61,784 nucleotides of DNA from Xanthomonas cannabis pv. cannabis (GTDB lineage Bacteria > Pseudomonadota > Gammaproteobacteria > Xanthomonadales > Xanthomonadaceae), in the NCBI RefSeq assembly GCF_000802365.1, contig NZ_JSZE01000029.1, positions 1-61,784 on the forward strand, in the 5' to 3' direction. Below the pieces are notes generated by a model. The model saw nothing but the letters and a program-made list of their open reading frames with translations, did no database searches and was not told the origin of the DNA. The translations under genes were made by a program, and so were the position numbers. Shown piece by piece: positions 40,255 to 48,110 of this stretch. Numbering within the stretch: the first letter of the stretch is position 1; each line of letters begins with the position of its first letter.

Positions 40255-40732
40255 TCATTTCGACATGCGCAGATCCACCCGCAACAGCTGCAGTGGCTCG
40301 CCCGAGGGCAAACGATACGCCAGCGCATTGTCCAGCGCATCGAGGGCGTCGAACCGTGTGCACAGCTGCTGCGCGCGAGGCCGCAATGCACGCACCTGCG
40401 GCTCGACCATGCGCTCGATGCGCGCTTGCAGGCCATCGAGCGAGCGCAGCTGCGCGTCGTTTCCGGTCAGTGCCGACTGCATCCGCGGCGAGCACATCGC
40501 CGATCAGCTGGCAGCAGCTCGGCAACCAGCGCACCGATCTCCTGGCGATATCGATGGGCGTGAGCTGGCGCTTGCTGAAGCTTTGCGTCAATCGCAGGTC
40601 CAGCTTCTCGCTCCCCGTGTGCTGCCTGCACTGTCCCGCCGCTGCCTCCGCTGCACCTGTGCCAGAGGCTGGCGTGACTGATGGCGACAGCCGCCGTACC
40701 TGCGCGGTCTGTGTGTTGCACCGATTGCACAC
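40255..40732 (-). pseudogene. Degenerate ORF with probable frameshifts, unknown product
   Basis: Protein-like sequence switches frame on the minus strand. From about 40690 to 40560 one frame reads SEKLDLRLTQSFSKRQLTPI. Another carries RYRQEIGALVAELLP (near 40500-40550). The end is in a third frame, 80 codons from 40497 to the stop at 40255, including GNDAQLRSLDGLQARIERMV. No single frame covers the whole. The likely source is one protein of about 155 residues broken by one or two indels. The family is unknown. Overlapping spurious ORFs would be the alternative explanation. Confidence 0.4.
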
Positions 40733-40757
40733 CAGCGGCGATACGCTGACGAGTGGC

Positions 40758-41318
40758 TTACTTCAACGCATCACGCACGGGCTGCCATGCCTGACACAGG
40801 CGAGGCAATGACCAGGCAGCATTGGCCGGGCTGGTGGAAGGCAAGGCCAGCATCGGCACCGCGCGCGCCTGTTCCGGGAGCAGCGGGTGCACATGCCGCT
40901 GCCAGGCCTTGGCGGCGGCAGCGCCGTTGCAGGCCACCAGCCGCAGTTGCGGCAACGTGGACAGCAACGTGGGCAGCGGGTTGATCACAATGCTGTCGGC
41001 AACGATGGCGGTGTCCAGGCTGCCGGGGCGCACGCACTGGCCGATCACGTCCCACAGACCGAGCCCGCCGTGGAGCAGTGCCTGCATGCGCAAGGCATAG
41101 GGAACGGCCGCATTGATGCCCAACAGGGCATGCATGACAGGCCAGAACCGATTACGCGGATGCGCGTAGTAGCGACTAGCATCCAGCGAGGCGATGCCGG
41201 GCATCGAGCCGAGCACCAGTACGCGACAATCGTTACGAACGTGCGCTGGCAAGCCCTCACATGTGCCGTTTTTCGTCACGGCACTCGCATCTGCGTGAAT
41301 GTCTTTTTCTGCCTGCAT
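40758..41318 (-). CDS. Hypoxanthine-DNA (deoxyinosine) glycosylase, UDG superfamily family 6
   Basis: This enzyme removes hypoxanthine, the product of adenine deamination, from DNA in the base-excision repair pathway. The protein has 186 residues. The motif VLGSMPGIASLDASRYYAHP followed by RNRFWPVM is the hallmark of the HDG group, related to Mug/UDG enzymes but with a Ser-Leu pair after the GSMPG loop. The C-terminal motif LPSTSPANAAW corresponds to the DNA-intercalation loop. It probably stands alone; the upstream gap to ompW contains both promoters. Confidence 0.87.
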   Translation of the reverse strand: MQAEKDIHADASAVTKNGTCEGLPAHVRNDCRVLVLGSMPGIASLDASRYYAHPRNRFWPVMHALLGINAAVPYALRMQALLHGGLGLWDVIGQCVRPGSLDTAIVADSIVINPLPTLLSTLPQLRLVACNGAAAAKAWQRHVHPLLPEQARAVPMLALPSTSPANAAWSLPRLCQAWQPVRDALK

Positions 41319-41458
41319 CGTGCAACCACGGCCTTCTTGGGAACGTTCCTGAACAAACGAAATTTTAGCGAGCCGCAGGTGGGCGTGGATTCAGATTTTT
41401 AGGAATAGTTTTGGCGCGGCCCACTCCACGGGCCTAACAACAAGACGAGGAGATCCTC

Positions 41459-42130
41459 ATGCGTTCCATTTCCATCCTGAGCCTGGCTGCTGTATCTGCA
41501 CTTGCGATTGCACCGTCCGCGTTCGCGCAGGACACCACCTATTCCAGTGACACCTCCTCGACTTCTTCTACTGCTGAAACTGCCTCCGGCAAGCATTGGG
41601 CCGTGGTCGGCGGCGTGGCACTGCTGAACCCGAAGAACGATCCGGCTCCGGGCCTGGACGTCGATGGCGGCCCGGCACCGACGCTGAGCGCCAGCTACTA
41701 CATCAACGACAACTGGGCCGTTGAACTGTGGGGCGCTGCCGACAAGTTCAACCACCGCGTCAACGCCGATGGCGTGGGCAAGGTCGGTACCGTCGAGCAG
41801 CAGCCGATCGCCATCAGCGGCCAGTACCACTTCGGCGAAGCCGACAACGTGTTCCGTCCGTTCGTGGGCGTGGGCTACTACGAGTCGAACTTCAGCAACG
41901 AGAAGATCGACGCGGCCTCGCCGAACGGCCAGCACGTCGGCGTGGATACCGCCAAGGGCGTGATCGGCACCGTCGGTGTGGACATGAACATCAACTCCAC
42001 CTGGTTCGCACGCGCCGACGCCCGCTACATGCGTTCGCGTCCGGAACTGCGCGTCGGTGGCCAGGGCACCGGCAGCGAGCTGGAACTGGATCCGTGGACC
42101 GTTGGCTTCGGCATCGGCGCGCGCTTCTAA
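41459..42130 (+). CDS. ompW: OmpW family outer-membrane protein
   Basis: The protein has 223 residues with signal peptide MRSISILSLAAVSALAIAPSAFA. A short Ser/Thr-rich N-terminal stretch (DTTYSSDTSSTSSTAETA) precedes an eight-strand barrel. The OmpW markers are present: TLSASYYINDNWAVELWGA, FRPFVGVGYYESNF and the C-terminal DPWTVGFGIGARF ending in Phe. OmpW forms a narrow hydrophobic channel for small molecules. GAGGAG precedes ATG 41459 and an intrinsic terminator follows, so it is monocistronic. Confidence 0.93.
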   Translation: MRSISILSLAAVSALAIAPSAFAQDTTYSSDTSSTSSTAETASGKHWAVVGGVALLNPKNDPAPGLDVDGGPAPTLSASYYINDNWAVELWGAADKFNHRVNADGVGKVGTVEQQPIAISGQYHFGEADNVFRPFVGVGYYESNFSNEKIDAASPNGQHVGVDTAKGVIGTVGVDMNINSTWFARADARYMRSRPELRVGGQGTGSELELDPWTVGFGIGARF

Positions 42131-42169
42131 GCACGCACCTGCCGTACGCGACGTGTCAGTTGACGAAAG

Positions 42170-42192
42170 ACGGGCCGCAAGGCCCGTTTTTT
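42170..42192 (+). terminator. Terminator of ompW
   Basis: ACGGGCC GCAA GGCCCGT is followed by a run of six T residues, 40 bases after the stop. Confidence 0.95.
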
Positions 42193-42383
42193 GTGCGCGT
42201 CGATTGCGCGTTGCGCGGGTTGCGGTACCTGCCCTGCGCGTTGGCTTGGCCGGTGGCGACATCGAGGTGCCCAGGCAGTGACTGGTGCGCAGCTCGCCCC
42301 TCAGCGCACGGGCGATGACCCTGGCCACCGCAACACCGCAGCAGCGTTGATCGTCGCGCAGGCAGTTGAGCGTGGCGCTGCCT

Positions 42384-42974
42384 TCAACGCCAGTAGACGC
42401 TGCCGCGCAGGCGCGCGGTGCGCCACCGCCACCACAGCAGGCCGGCATAGGCCAGCGCGTAGCCGAGCAGCACGCCGGCTGCGCCGAGCAGGCTGGCGTG
42501 GCTGAGCCAGCCGTCCACCGGCCACGCGGCGCCCTGCCAGGTACTGCGCCAGCCCTGCACCATCCCGGCGATCACCCGCACCACCACCAGCGCCGTCAAG
42601 CCCAGCACCAGCCACAGATTCGGTCGATAGAACAGGCCCTGCGCGGTGCGCTCGAAGCGGGTCAGGCGCAAGGCCAGCACGCCCAGCGCCAGCCCGCAGG
42701 CCCATCCGAACGCGGCATGGCTGATCGCGCCGGGCCAGAACGCGGCGGCGATCAGGGTAAACACCACGAACAGCGCGCTGGATAGTCCGGCCGAAACCAG
42801 GTTGATCATCAGCAGCCAGCCCCGTGCCTGCCGGCGTGCGGTACCGACCCGGAAGCGCTGCAGCAGCGACAACGGCAACAACACTGCGAACACCGCCAAC
42901 GCAATGATCACGGCCAGTGGAATGGCAAGCAGCAGGGGCATCGAAGGCACGGCCTGGACAAAGGAGCCGACCAC
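42384..42974 (-). CDS. Integral membrane protein of unknown function, possibly DUF1453/CcdC-like
   Basis: The protein has up to 196 residues with five or six hydrophobic helices: LLLAIPLAVIIALAVFAVLL, then segments near residues 55-75, 85-100, 120-140 and 160-185. The start is unsure: GTG 42974 gives 196 residues, and ATG 42941 (MPLLLAIPLAV) puts the first helix at the terminus. No enzymatic motif is seen. The general layout resembles DUF1453 proteins, but the match is weak. It lies 94 bases beyond the metQ stop on the same strand; a functional link to methionine uptake is not indicated. Confidence 0.65.
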   Translation of the reverse strand: MVGSFVQAVPSMPLLLAIPLAVIIALAVFAVLLPLSLLQRFRVGTARRQARGWLLMINLVSAGLSSALFVVFTLIAAAFWPGAISHAAFGWACGLALGVLALRLTRFERTAQGLFYRPNLWLVLGLTALVVVRVIAGMVQGWRSTWQGAAWPVDGWLSHASLLGAAGVLLGYALAYAGLLWWRWRTARLRGSVYWR

Positions 42975-43068
42975 GCTACTACGCCTGCGTCAGGTGCGCG
43001 TGTTCGCCCTGCCAGCCGATGTGTGGCTGCGCCCGCATGTGGGCAGACGCAGGCATGGTGCGTGTTGC

Positions 43069-43872
43069 TCAGAACGCAGGCAGTACCGCGCCCTTGTACT
43101 TCTGCTCGATGAAGGCCTTCACTTCCGGGCTGGTCAGCGCCTTGGCCAGTTTCTGCACGCGCGGATCGTCCTTGTTGTCCGCTCGCGCCACCAGGAAGTT
43201 GACGTAGGGCGACTCCTTGCTTTCGATCGCCAGGGCATCGCGGGTCGGATTGAGCCCGGCATCCAGCGCGTAGTTGGTGTTGATCAGCGCCAGGTCGACC
43301 TGATCCAGCACGCGCGGCAGCATTGCCGAATCCAGCTCGCGGAATTTGAGCTGCTTGGGGTTGTCGACGATATCCCGCTGGGTCGACAGCGCATTGCTCG
43401 GGTCCTTGAGTTTGATCACGCCGGCCTTGTCGAGCAGGATCAGCGCGCGGCTGTTGTTGCTGGGGTCGTTGGGGATCACCACATCGGCGCCGGTGGGCAG
43501 GTCGGCCAGCGCCTTGAAGCGGCGCGAGTACGCACCGAACGGCTCGATATGTACGCCGACCACGGTCACCAGCTGGCTCTTGCGGTCGCGGTTGTACGCG
43601 TCCAGGTAGGGCTCGGTCTGGAAATAATTGACGTCGATCTGCTTCTGCACGACCTGGTCGTTGGGCTGCACGTAATCGTTGAACACGCGCACGTCCAGTG
43701 TCAGGCCCTGCTTGGCCAGCAGCGGTTCGACCACTTCCAGGATCTCGGCATGCGGCACCGCCGTGGCCGCCACGGTGAGGGTGTCGCCGCCACTGCTGCC
43801 GCCGGTGCCACCGCAGGACGCCAACGCCAGCGTGGCCGCAGCCAGGAGGGAACGAAACGCGAATGTGCTCAT
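43069..43872 (-). CDS. metQ: D/L-methionine-binding lipoprotein MetQ
   Basis: MetQ captures methionine for the MetNI importer. The protein has 267 residues with a lipoprotein signal (FRSLLAAATLALASC, lipidated Cys20). The NlpA domain carries TLTVAATAVPHAEILEVV, DVNYFQTEPYLDAYN and ALINTNYALDAGLNP, all conserved in MetQ. The gene lies 217 bases after metI, a longer gap than metN-metI, and may be expressed separately as well. Confidence 0.95.
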   Translation of the reverse strand: MSTFAFRSLLAAATLALASCGGTGGSSGGDTLTVAATAVPHAEILEVVEPLLAKQGLTLDVRVFNDYVQPNDQVVQKQIDVNYFQTEPYLDAYNRDRKSQLVTVVGVHIEPFGAYSRRFKALADLPTGADVVIPNDPSNNSRALILLDKAGVIKLKDPSNALSTQRDIVDNPKQLKFRELDSAMLPRVLDQVDLALINTNYALDAGLNPTRDALAIESKESPYVNFLVARADNKDDPRVQKLAKALTSPEVKAFIEQKYKGAVLPAF

Positions 43873-44089
43873 GTAGGGATCCGTGGGAGGAGGAGTGCGG
43901 AAAGGCCGCAGGCGTTAAACCTAGCAGACCGTGGCGGCGGCGGCGATGCAGCGCGCCGCCGCAACGCACGGCGCACGACGCCATCACGACGCCATGCAGA
44001 CAGGCGCGCGGATTGCTCCACCGCGGCCAGCGCGGCCATGGCCAGGGCGCACGACCAGCGTCCGCCGCCCCGCCCCTGCCTTGCGCGGC

Positions 44090-44785
44090 TCAGCGCCGAC
44101 TGTAGTGCGCCACCAGGCGGTCGCCCAGCATCTGCAGCAGCTGCACCAGCACCAGCAGGGCGATGACGGTGATCAGCGCCACATCCGCATGCGAGCGCAT
44201 GTAGCCCTCGCGGTAGGCCACATCGCCCAGGCCGCCGGAACCGATCGCACCGCCCATGGCCGTGAAGCCGATCAGCGCGATGGTGGTGACGGTGGCGCCG
44301 GCGATCAGGCCGGGGCGCGCTTCGGGCAGCAGCACCCGCAGCACCAGCTGGCGGGTGGTGGCGCCCATCGCCTGGCTGGCTTCGATGATGCCGCGGTCCA
44401 CCTCGCGCAGTGCGGTTTCCACCAGGCGCGCATAGAACGGCGCGGCACCGACCACCAGCGGCAGGATCGCACCGCGCACGCCCAGCGAGGTGCCCATCAG
44501 CATCAGCGTGAGCGGAATCATCGCGATCATCAGGATGATGAAAGGCACCGAGCGCAGCAGGTTGATCACCAGCGCCAGCGCGCCGTACAGCACCGGACGG
44601 CGGCGCAGCTGCGGCGCGCCGCACAGAAACAGCGCCACGCCCAGCGGCAGGCCGATCAGCAAGGTCAGCGGCAACGCGCCGGCCAGCATCAGCAAGGTGT
44701 CCAGGGTCGCCTGCCCGATGTCGCCCCACTTGGCGGCATCGAGATTGCGGAAGAAGCCGCCGGCAGCGGCAACGATCGGGTTCAT
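44090..44785 (-). CDS. metI: Methionine ABC transporter permease MetI
   Basis: MetI is the membrane part of the methionine importer. The protein has 231 residues with five helices. The EAA-like coupling motif reads [20 protein letters not shown] and contacts Met[21 protein letters not shown] and [20 protein letters not shown] are typical of the MetI family. The start overlaps the metN stop by 4 bases, so the two are made in step. Confidence 0.96.
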   Translation of the reverse strand: MNPIVAAAGGFFRNLDAAKWGDIGQATLDTLLMLAGALPLTLLIGLPLGVALFLCGAPQLRRRPVLYGALALVINLLRSVPFIILMIAMIPLTLMLMGTSLGVRGAILPLVVGAAPFYARLVETALREVDRGIIEASQAMGATTRQLVLRVLLPEARPGLIAGATVTTIALIGFTAMGGAIGSGGLGDVAYREGYMRSHADVALITVIALLVLVQLLQMLGDRLVAHYSRR

Positions 44786-45789
44786 ACGCGCAGATCCTCC
44801 ACATGCACGCCGGCGGCGACGAAGCCGGCGCGTGCAGCGTTCTGGTCGCCGCCGGTCAGCGCGACGACGAGCTGACCGTAGGGGGTGTCTTTAATGCGAT
44901 CCACGCGCCCGGACAGGATGTTGTAGTCCACCCCGGTCTCGCGGGCGATGCGGCCCAGCACGGGTTCATAGGTGCCGTTGCCCAGGAAGGTGAGCCGCAC
45001 GATGCGCCCGCCGACCGCGGCGAAATCGCGGTGCAGTTCGGCTTCGTCCACATGTTCGGCTTCGGACACGAAGCGCCGGGTGGTGGCGTGTTTGGGGTGC
45101 AAAAAGACCTCGGTGACCGGACCGGTTTCCACCAGATGGCCCGCATCCAGCACGGCCACGCGGTCGCAGACGCGGCGGATCACGTCCATTTCGTGGGTGA
45201 TCAGCACGATGGTCAGGCCCAGCTCGCGGTTGATCTGCGCCAGCAGCTGCAGCACCGATGCGGTGGTCTGCGGGTCCAGTGCGCTGGTGGCCTCGTCGCA
45301 CAGCAGGATCTGCGGCCGGGTGGCCAGCGCGCGCGCAATGCCGACGCGCTGCTTCTGTCCGCCGGACAGTTGTGCCGGATACTTGTTGGCGTGGTCCTGC
45401 AGGCCCACCCGGGCCAACAGCTCGGCCACCCGCGCATTGATCTCCGCGCGCGGCGTGCCGGCCAGTTCCAGCGGAAAGGCCACGTTGCCGGCCACGGTGC
45501 GTGAGGACAGCAGATTGAAGTGCTGGAAGATCATGCCGATGCGCCGGCGCAGGGCGCGCAGGCCCTGGCTGTCCAGCGCGGTGACGTCTTCGTCGCCGAT
45601 CAGCAGGCGGCCGCCGCTAGGTTCTTCCAGCCGGTTGATCAGCCGGATCAGGGTGGATTTGCCGGCACCGGAATGGCCGATGATGCCGAACACCTCGCCG
45701 GGGCCGATCCGCAGATCGAGCGGATGCAGCGCCACGATGTGGCGACCGTCAACGGAATAGGACTTGTGCAGGCGCTGAAACTGGATCAC
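44782..45789 (-). CDS. metN: Methionine ABC transporter ATP-binding protein MetN
   Basis: MetN powers methionine uptake. The protein has 335 residues. Walker A is GHSGAGKST, the signature is LSGGQKQR, and Walker B is [12 protein letters not shown]. The C-terminal NIL domain (about 250-335, [20 protein letters not shown]) binds methionine and shuts off transport when the cell is replete. No SAM riboswitch or MetJ-box run was identified in the 220 bases upstream, which are occupied by GGGATT repeats. Confidence 0.97.
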   Translation of the reverse strand: MIQFQRLHKSYSVDGRHIVALHPLDLRIGPGEVFGIIGHSGAGKSTLIRLINRLEEPSGGRLLIGDEDVTALDSQGLRALRRRIGMIFQHFNLLSSRTVAGNVAFPLELAGTPRAEINARVAELLARVGLQDHANKYPAQLSGGQKQRVGIARALATRPQILLCDEATSALDPQTTASVLQLLAQINRELGLTIVLITHEMDVIRRVCDRVAVLDAGHLVETGPVTEVFLHPKHATTRRFVSEAEHVDEAELHRDFAAVGGRIVRLTFLGNGTYEPVLGRIARETGVDYNILSGRVDRIKDTPYGQLVVALTGGDQNAARAGFVAAGVHVEDLRV

Positions 45790-45838
45790 CGCGCGTGGCC
45801 GATTGGGGGGTCGTGAAGCCTAACAGTCAATGTTCACT

Positions 45839-46010
45839 GCCGGGAGTCGGGATTGGGGATTGGGGATTGGCAAAAGCAACCGGCGCCCCGTTGTTGCCAA
45901 TCCCGAATGCCAAATCGCGGCCGCTCGGGATTGGGATTGGGGATTGGGGATTCGCAAAGGCAACCGGCGCCCTGCCGTTGCCAATCCCGAATGCCGAATC
46001 CCGAATCCCC
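45839..46010. repeat. Two tandem GGGATT-family inverted repeats upstream of metN
   Basis: Copy 1 (45839-45926) and copy 2 (45928-46010) each start with GGGATTGGGGATTGGGGATT-like runs, continue with GCAACCGGCGCCC, and end with CCAATCCCGAATGCC. Each is itself an imperfect palindrome, and the two copies agree closely. They fill almost the whole gap between metN and the EamA gene. Confidence 0.85.
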
Positions 46011-46012
46011 CA

Positions 46013-46909
46013 CTACGGCCTATCCAGCGGCGGCAGCCTGTCGGCCTGCCGTATCCGCTCCCGCCGCAACAAATACAGCCCGCTGGCGACGATGATGCCG
46101 GCGCCGGTCCAGGTCCAGCCGTCGGGCAGGGTCTGCCACAGCAGCCAGTCCCAGCCGATCACCCAGACCAGGCCGGTGTATTCCAGCGGTGCGATCATCG
46201 AGGCTTCGCCACGCAGGAAGGCCTGGGTCAGCGCGATCTGCCCCAGCGCCCCGGCCAGGCCCATGCCGGCGATCAGCCAGCCCTGGCGCGGCTGCAGCGG
46301 CACCCAGTCGGGGATGGCCAGCAGCCCGGCGCCGATCGCCATGAACAGCAGAAACCACACCACCATCGCCTGCGGGGTGTCGGTGCGGGTCAGCAGGCTC
46401 ACCGTGACCGCGGCGATGGCATAGGCGGTGGCCGCCAGCAGTACCATCAGGCCAGGCAGCGAGATCAGCCCGTCCACGCCCGGGCGCAGCACCACGATCA
46501 CCCCGACCAGGCCGATGCCGATCGCCGTCCAGCGCCGCGGCCCGACGTGTTCGCCCAGCAGCGGCACCGACAACGCCGCCACCAGCAATGGCGCCACGAA
46601 GTACAGCGTGTAGGCGGTGGACAGCGGCATGCGCTTCAGGCCGTAGACGAAGCAGCCGATCATCACCATGCCCAGCACCCCGCGCAGCAGATGCAGGCCC
46701 CAGCGCACCGGCACGATCGAGCGCGGCCCGGCCGTGGCGAACACCCACACCAGCACGAACGGCAACGAGGCCGCGCCCCGCAGCAAGGTGACCTGCAATG
46801 GCGGGTAATGGGCCGACAGCAGCTTCATTCCCGCATCCATCAGCGAGAAGCAGGCCACGGCGGCCACCATCCAGGCGATGGCGGGGAGCGGAGAACGGGT
46901 GGTGGGCAT
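46013..46909 (-). CDS. EamA/DMT family transporter
   Basis: This inner-membrane exporter has 298 residues with about ten helices. Two EamA repeats are visible: the first from about residue 8 to 135 (FSLMDAGMKLLSAHYPPLQV, then LSTAYTLYFVAPLLVAALSV with the conserved Pro), the second from about 150 to 285 (YTGLVWVIGWDWLLWQTLPD). The family exports amino acids, nucleobases or other metabolites; the substrate is unknown here. The frame is open far upstream, but ATG 46909 gives the family-sized protein. Confidence 0.9.
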   Translation of the reverse strand: MPTTRSPLPAIAWMVAAVACFSLMDAGMKLLSAHYPPLQVTLLRGAASLPFVLVWVFATAGPRSIVPVRWGLHLLRGVLGMVMIGCFVYGLKRMPLSTAYTLYFVAPLLVAALSVPLLGEHVGPRRWTAIGIGLVGVIVVLRPGVDGLISLPGLMVLLAATAYAIAAVTVSLLTRTDTPQAMVVWFLLFMAIGAGLLAIPDWVPLQPRQGWLIAGMGLAGALGQIALTQAFLRGEASMIAPLEYTGLVWVIGWDWLLWQTLPDGWTWTGAGIIVASGLYLLRRERIRQADRLPPLDRP

Positions 46910-47015
46910 GGCCGCATTATCGCCGCCGCGCCCCATCGACCGCCACGCGCCGGTGACGGGCAGCCCGGTGCGATGCCCTAGAATGGCCGCTGTTTTCAGA
47001 CAGCAGGAGCTTTGC

Positions 47016-47501
47016 ATGCCTTCCTTCGACGTGGTGTCCGAAGTCGACAAGCACGAACTGACCAATGCGGTGGACCAGGCCAACCGTGAACTGGACACGC
47101 GTTTCGACTTCAAGGGAGTCGAGGCCAGGTTCGAGCTGGAAGACGGCAAGGTGATCAACCAGTCCGCACCCAGCGATTTCCAGGTCAAGCAGATGACCGA
47201 CATCCTGCGCGCGCGGCTGCTGGCCCGCGGCATCGACATCCGCTGCCTGGAGTTTGGCGATGTGGAAACCAACCTGGCCGGCGCGCGGCAGAAGGTCACC
47301 GTCAAGCAGGGCATCGAGCAGAAGCAGGCCAAGCAGCTGGTGGCCAAGTTGAAGGAGGCCAAGCTGAAGGTCGAAGCGCAGATCAATGGCGACAAGCTGC
47401 GCGTGACCGGCAAGAAGCGCGACGACCTGCAGGACGCCATCGCACTGCTGAAAAAGGCCGATTTCGAGCTGCCGCTGCAGTTCGACAACTTCCGCGACTG
47501 A
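47016..47501 (+). CDS. yajQ: YajQ family cyclic-di-GMP-binding protein
   Basis: The protein has 161 residues, the complete family length. It begins MPSFDVVSEVDKHELTNAVD and ends KADFELPLQFDNFRD, both strongly conserved. Two ferredoxin-like halves form the fold. In Xanthomonas campestris the YajQ homologue binds cyclic di-GMP and works with a LysR-type regulator to control virulence genes; this is established for the family member, not shown here. AGGAG precedes ATG 47016. The next genes downstream encode a phosphorelay pair. Confidence 0.95.
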   Translation: MPSFDVVSEVDKHELTNAVDQANRELDTRFDFKGVEARFELEDGKVINQSAPSDFQVKQMTDILRARLLARGIDIRCLEFGDVETNLAGARQKVTVKQGIEQKQAKQLVAKLKEAKLKVEAQINGDKLRVTGKKRDDLQDAIALLKKADFELPLQFDNFRD

Positions 47502-47645
47502 GCGCGGCGGGCATGCCGGTGAACGCGTCGAGCCGCCAGGCCATGCCCATGGTTGACGTCGGTCGCGTGACGGCGCACCGCCCCTGCCCGCCGCAGGCAG
47601 CGTGCGGCAACGCACGCTGCATCGGGCCGCTGGTCTGGTAGCCCG

Positions 47646-48110
47646 ATGCGCGCGCTGCTCGGCCGTCTGTTGAATCGCCTGCGCGTCGCCCCACAGACGG
47701 GCGCGGCTGTCGCGAGCGGGGGGCAGGCCGCCGCCGTCCAGGCACAGCCCCGCATCGAAGCCGGCTCCACGCTGCATGCCATGGCCGGCCTGGACCCGGT
47801 GGCGGCGGCGTCCTTTGCCGATGCCTTCGCAGTGGAGATCGACCATGCCATCGCACGCTGCACGCTCGGCCAGGCCGCCACCAGCCAGCAGCAGGCGCTG
47901 GAGCAGATCCATGCGTTGAAGAACACGATCTCGCTGACCGGCTCGCAGCAACTGCTCAGGGCCTGCGACCAGCTGCGCCGCGACGTGGAGCGCGACGCCC
48001 TGAGCGACACGCTTGCGCACCGCTTCACCGCGGTGGCGACCGCCGCTGGTCTACTGGTCAGGCACTACCGGCGCACCCTTCCCCTCGACGACGCGGAACC
48101 TCATGCGTAG
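47646..48110 (+). CDS. Stand-alone Hpt (histidine phosphotransfer) protein
   Basis: The protein has 154 residues without signal peptide. The C-terminal 110 residues form a helical Hpt-like domain: LEQIHALKNTISLTGSQQLL has the phospho-acceptor position His89 with Leu-Lys after it; Asn93 replaces the Gly common in Hpt domains. The first 45 residues are Ala/Gln-rich and likely disordered. The gene overlaps the start of the hybrid kinase, so it is the obvious partner to carry phosphate onward from that kinase's receiver domain. Confidence 0.75.
   Translation: MRALLGRLLNRLRVAPQTGAAVASGGQAAAVQAQPRIEAGSTLHAMAGLDPVAAASFADAFAVEIDHAIARCTLGQAATSQQQALEQIHALKNTISLTGSQQLLRACDQLRRDVERDALSDTLAHRFTAVATAAGLLVRHYRRTLPLDDAEPHA

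Noticed and set aside
35943-40811. Long plus-strand ORFs opposite lpdA and aceF
   Set aside because: Antisense frames of conserved pyruvate dehydrogenase genes; repeated histidine and glycine runs mirror the Ala/Pro linkers.
45790-46012. SAM riboswitch upstream of metN
   Set aside because: The space is taken up by GGGATT repeats; no SAM-I-like helices or terminator were seen.
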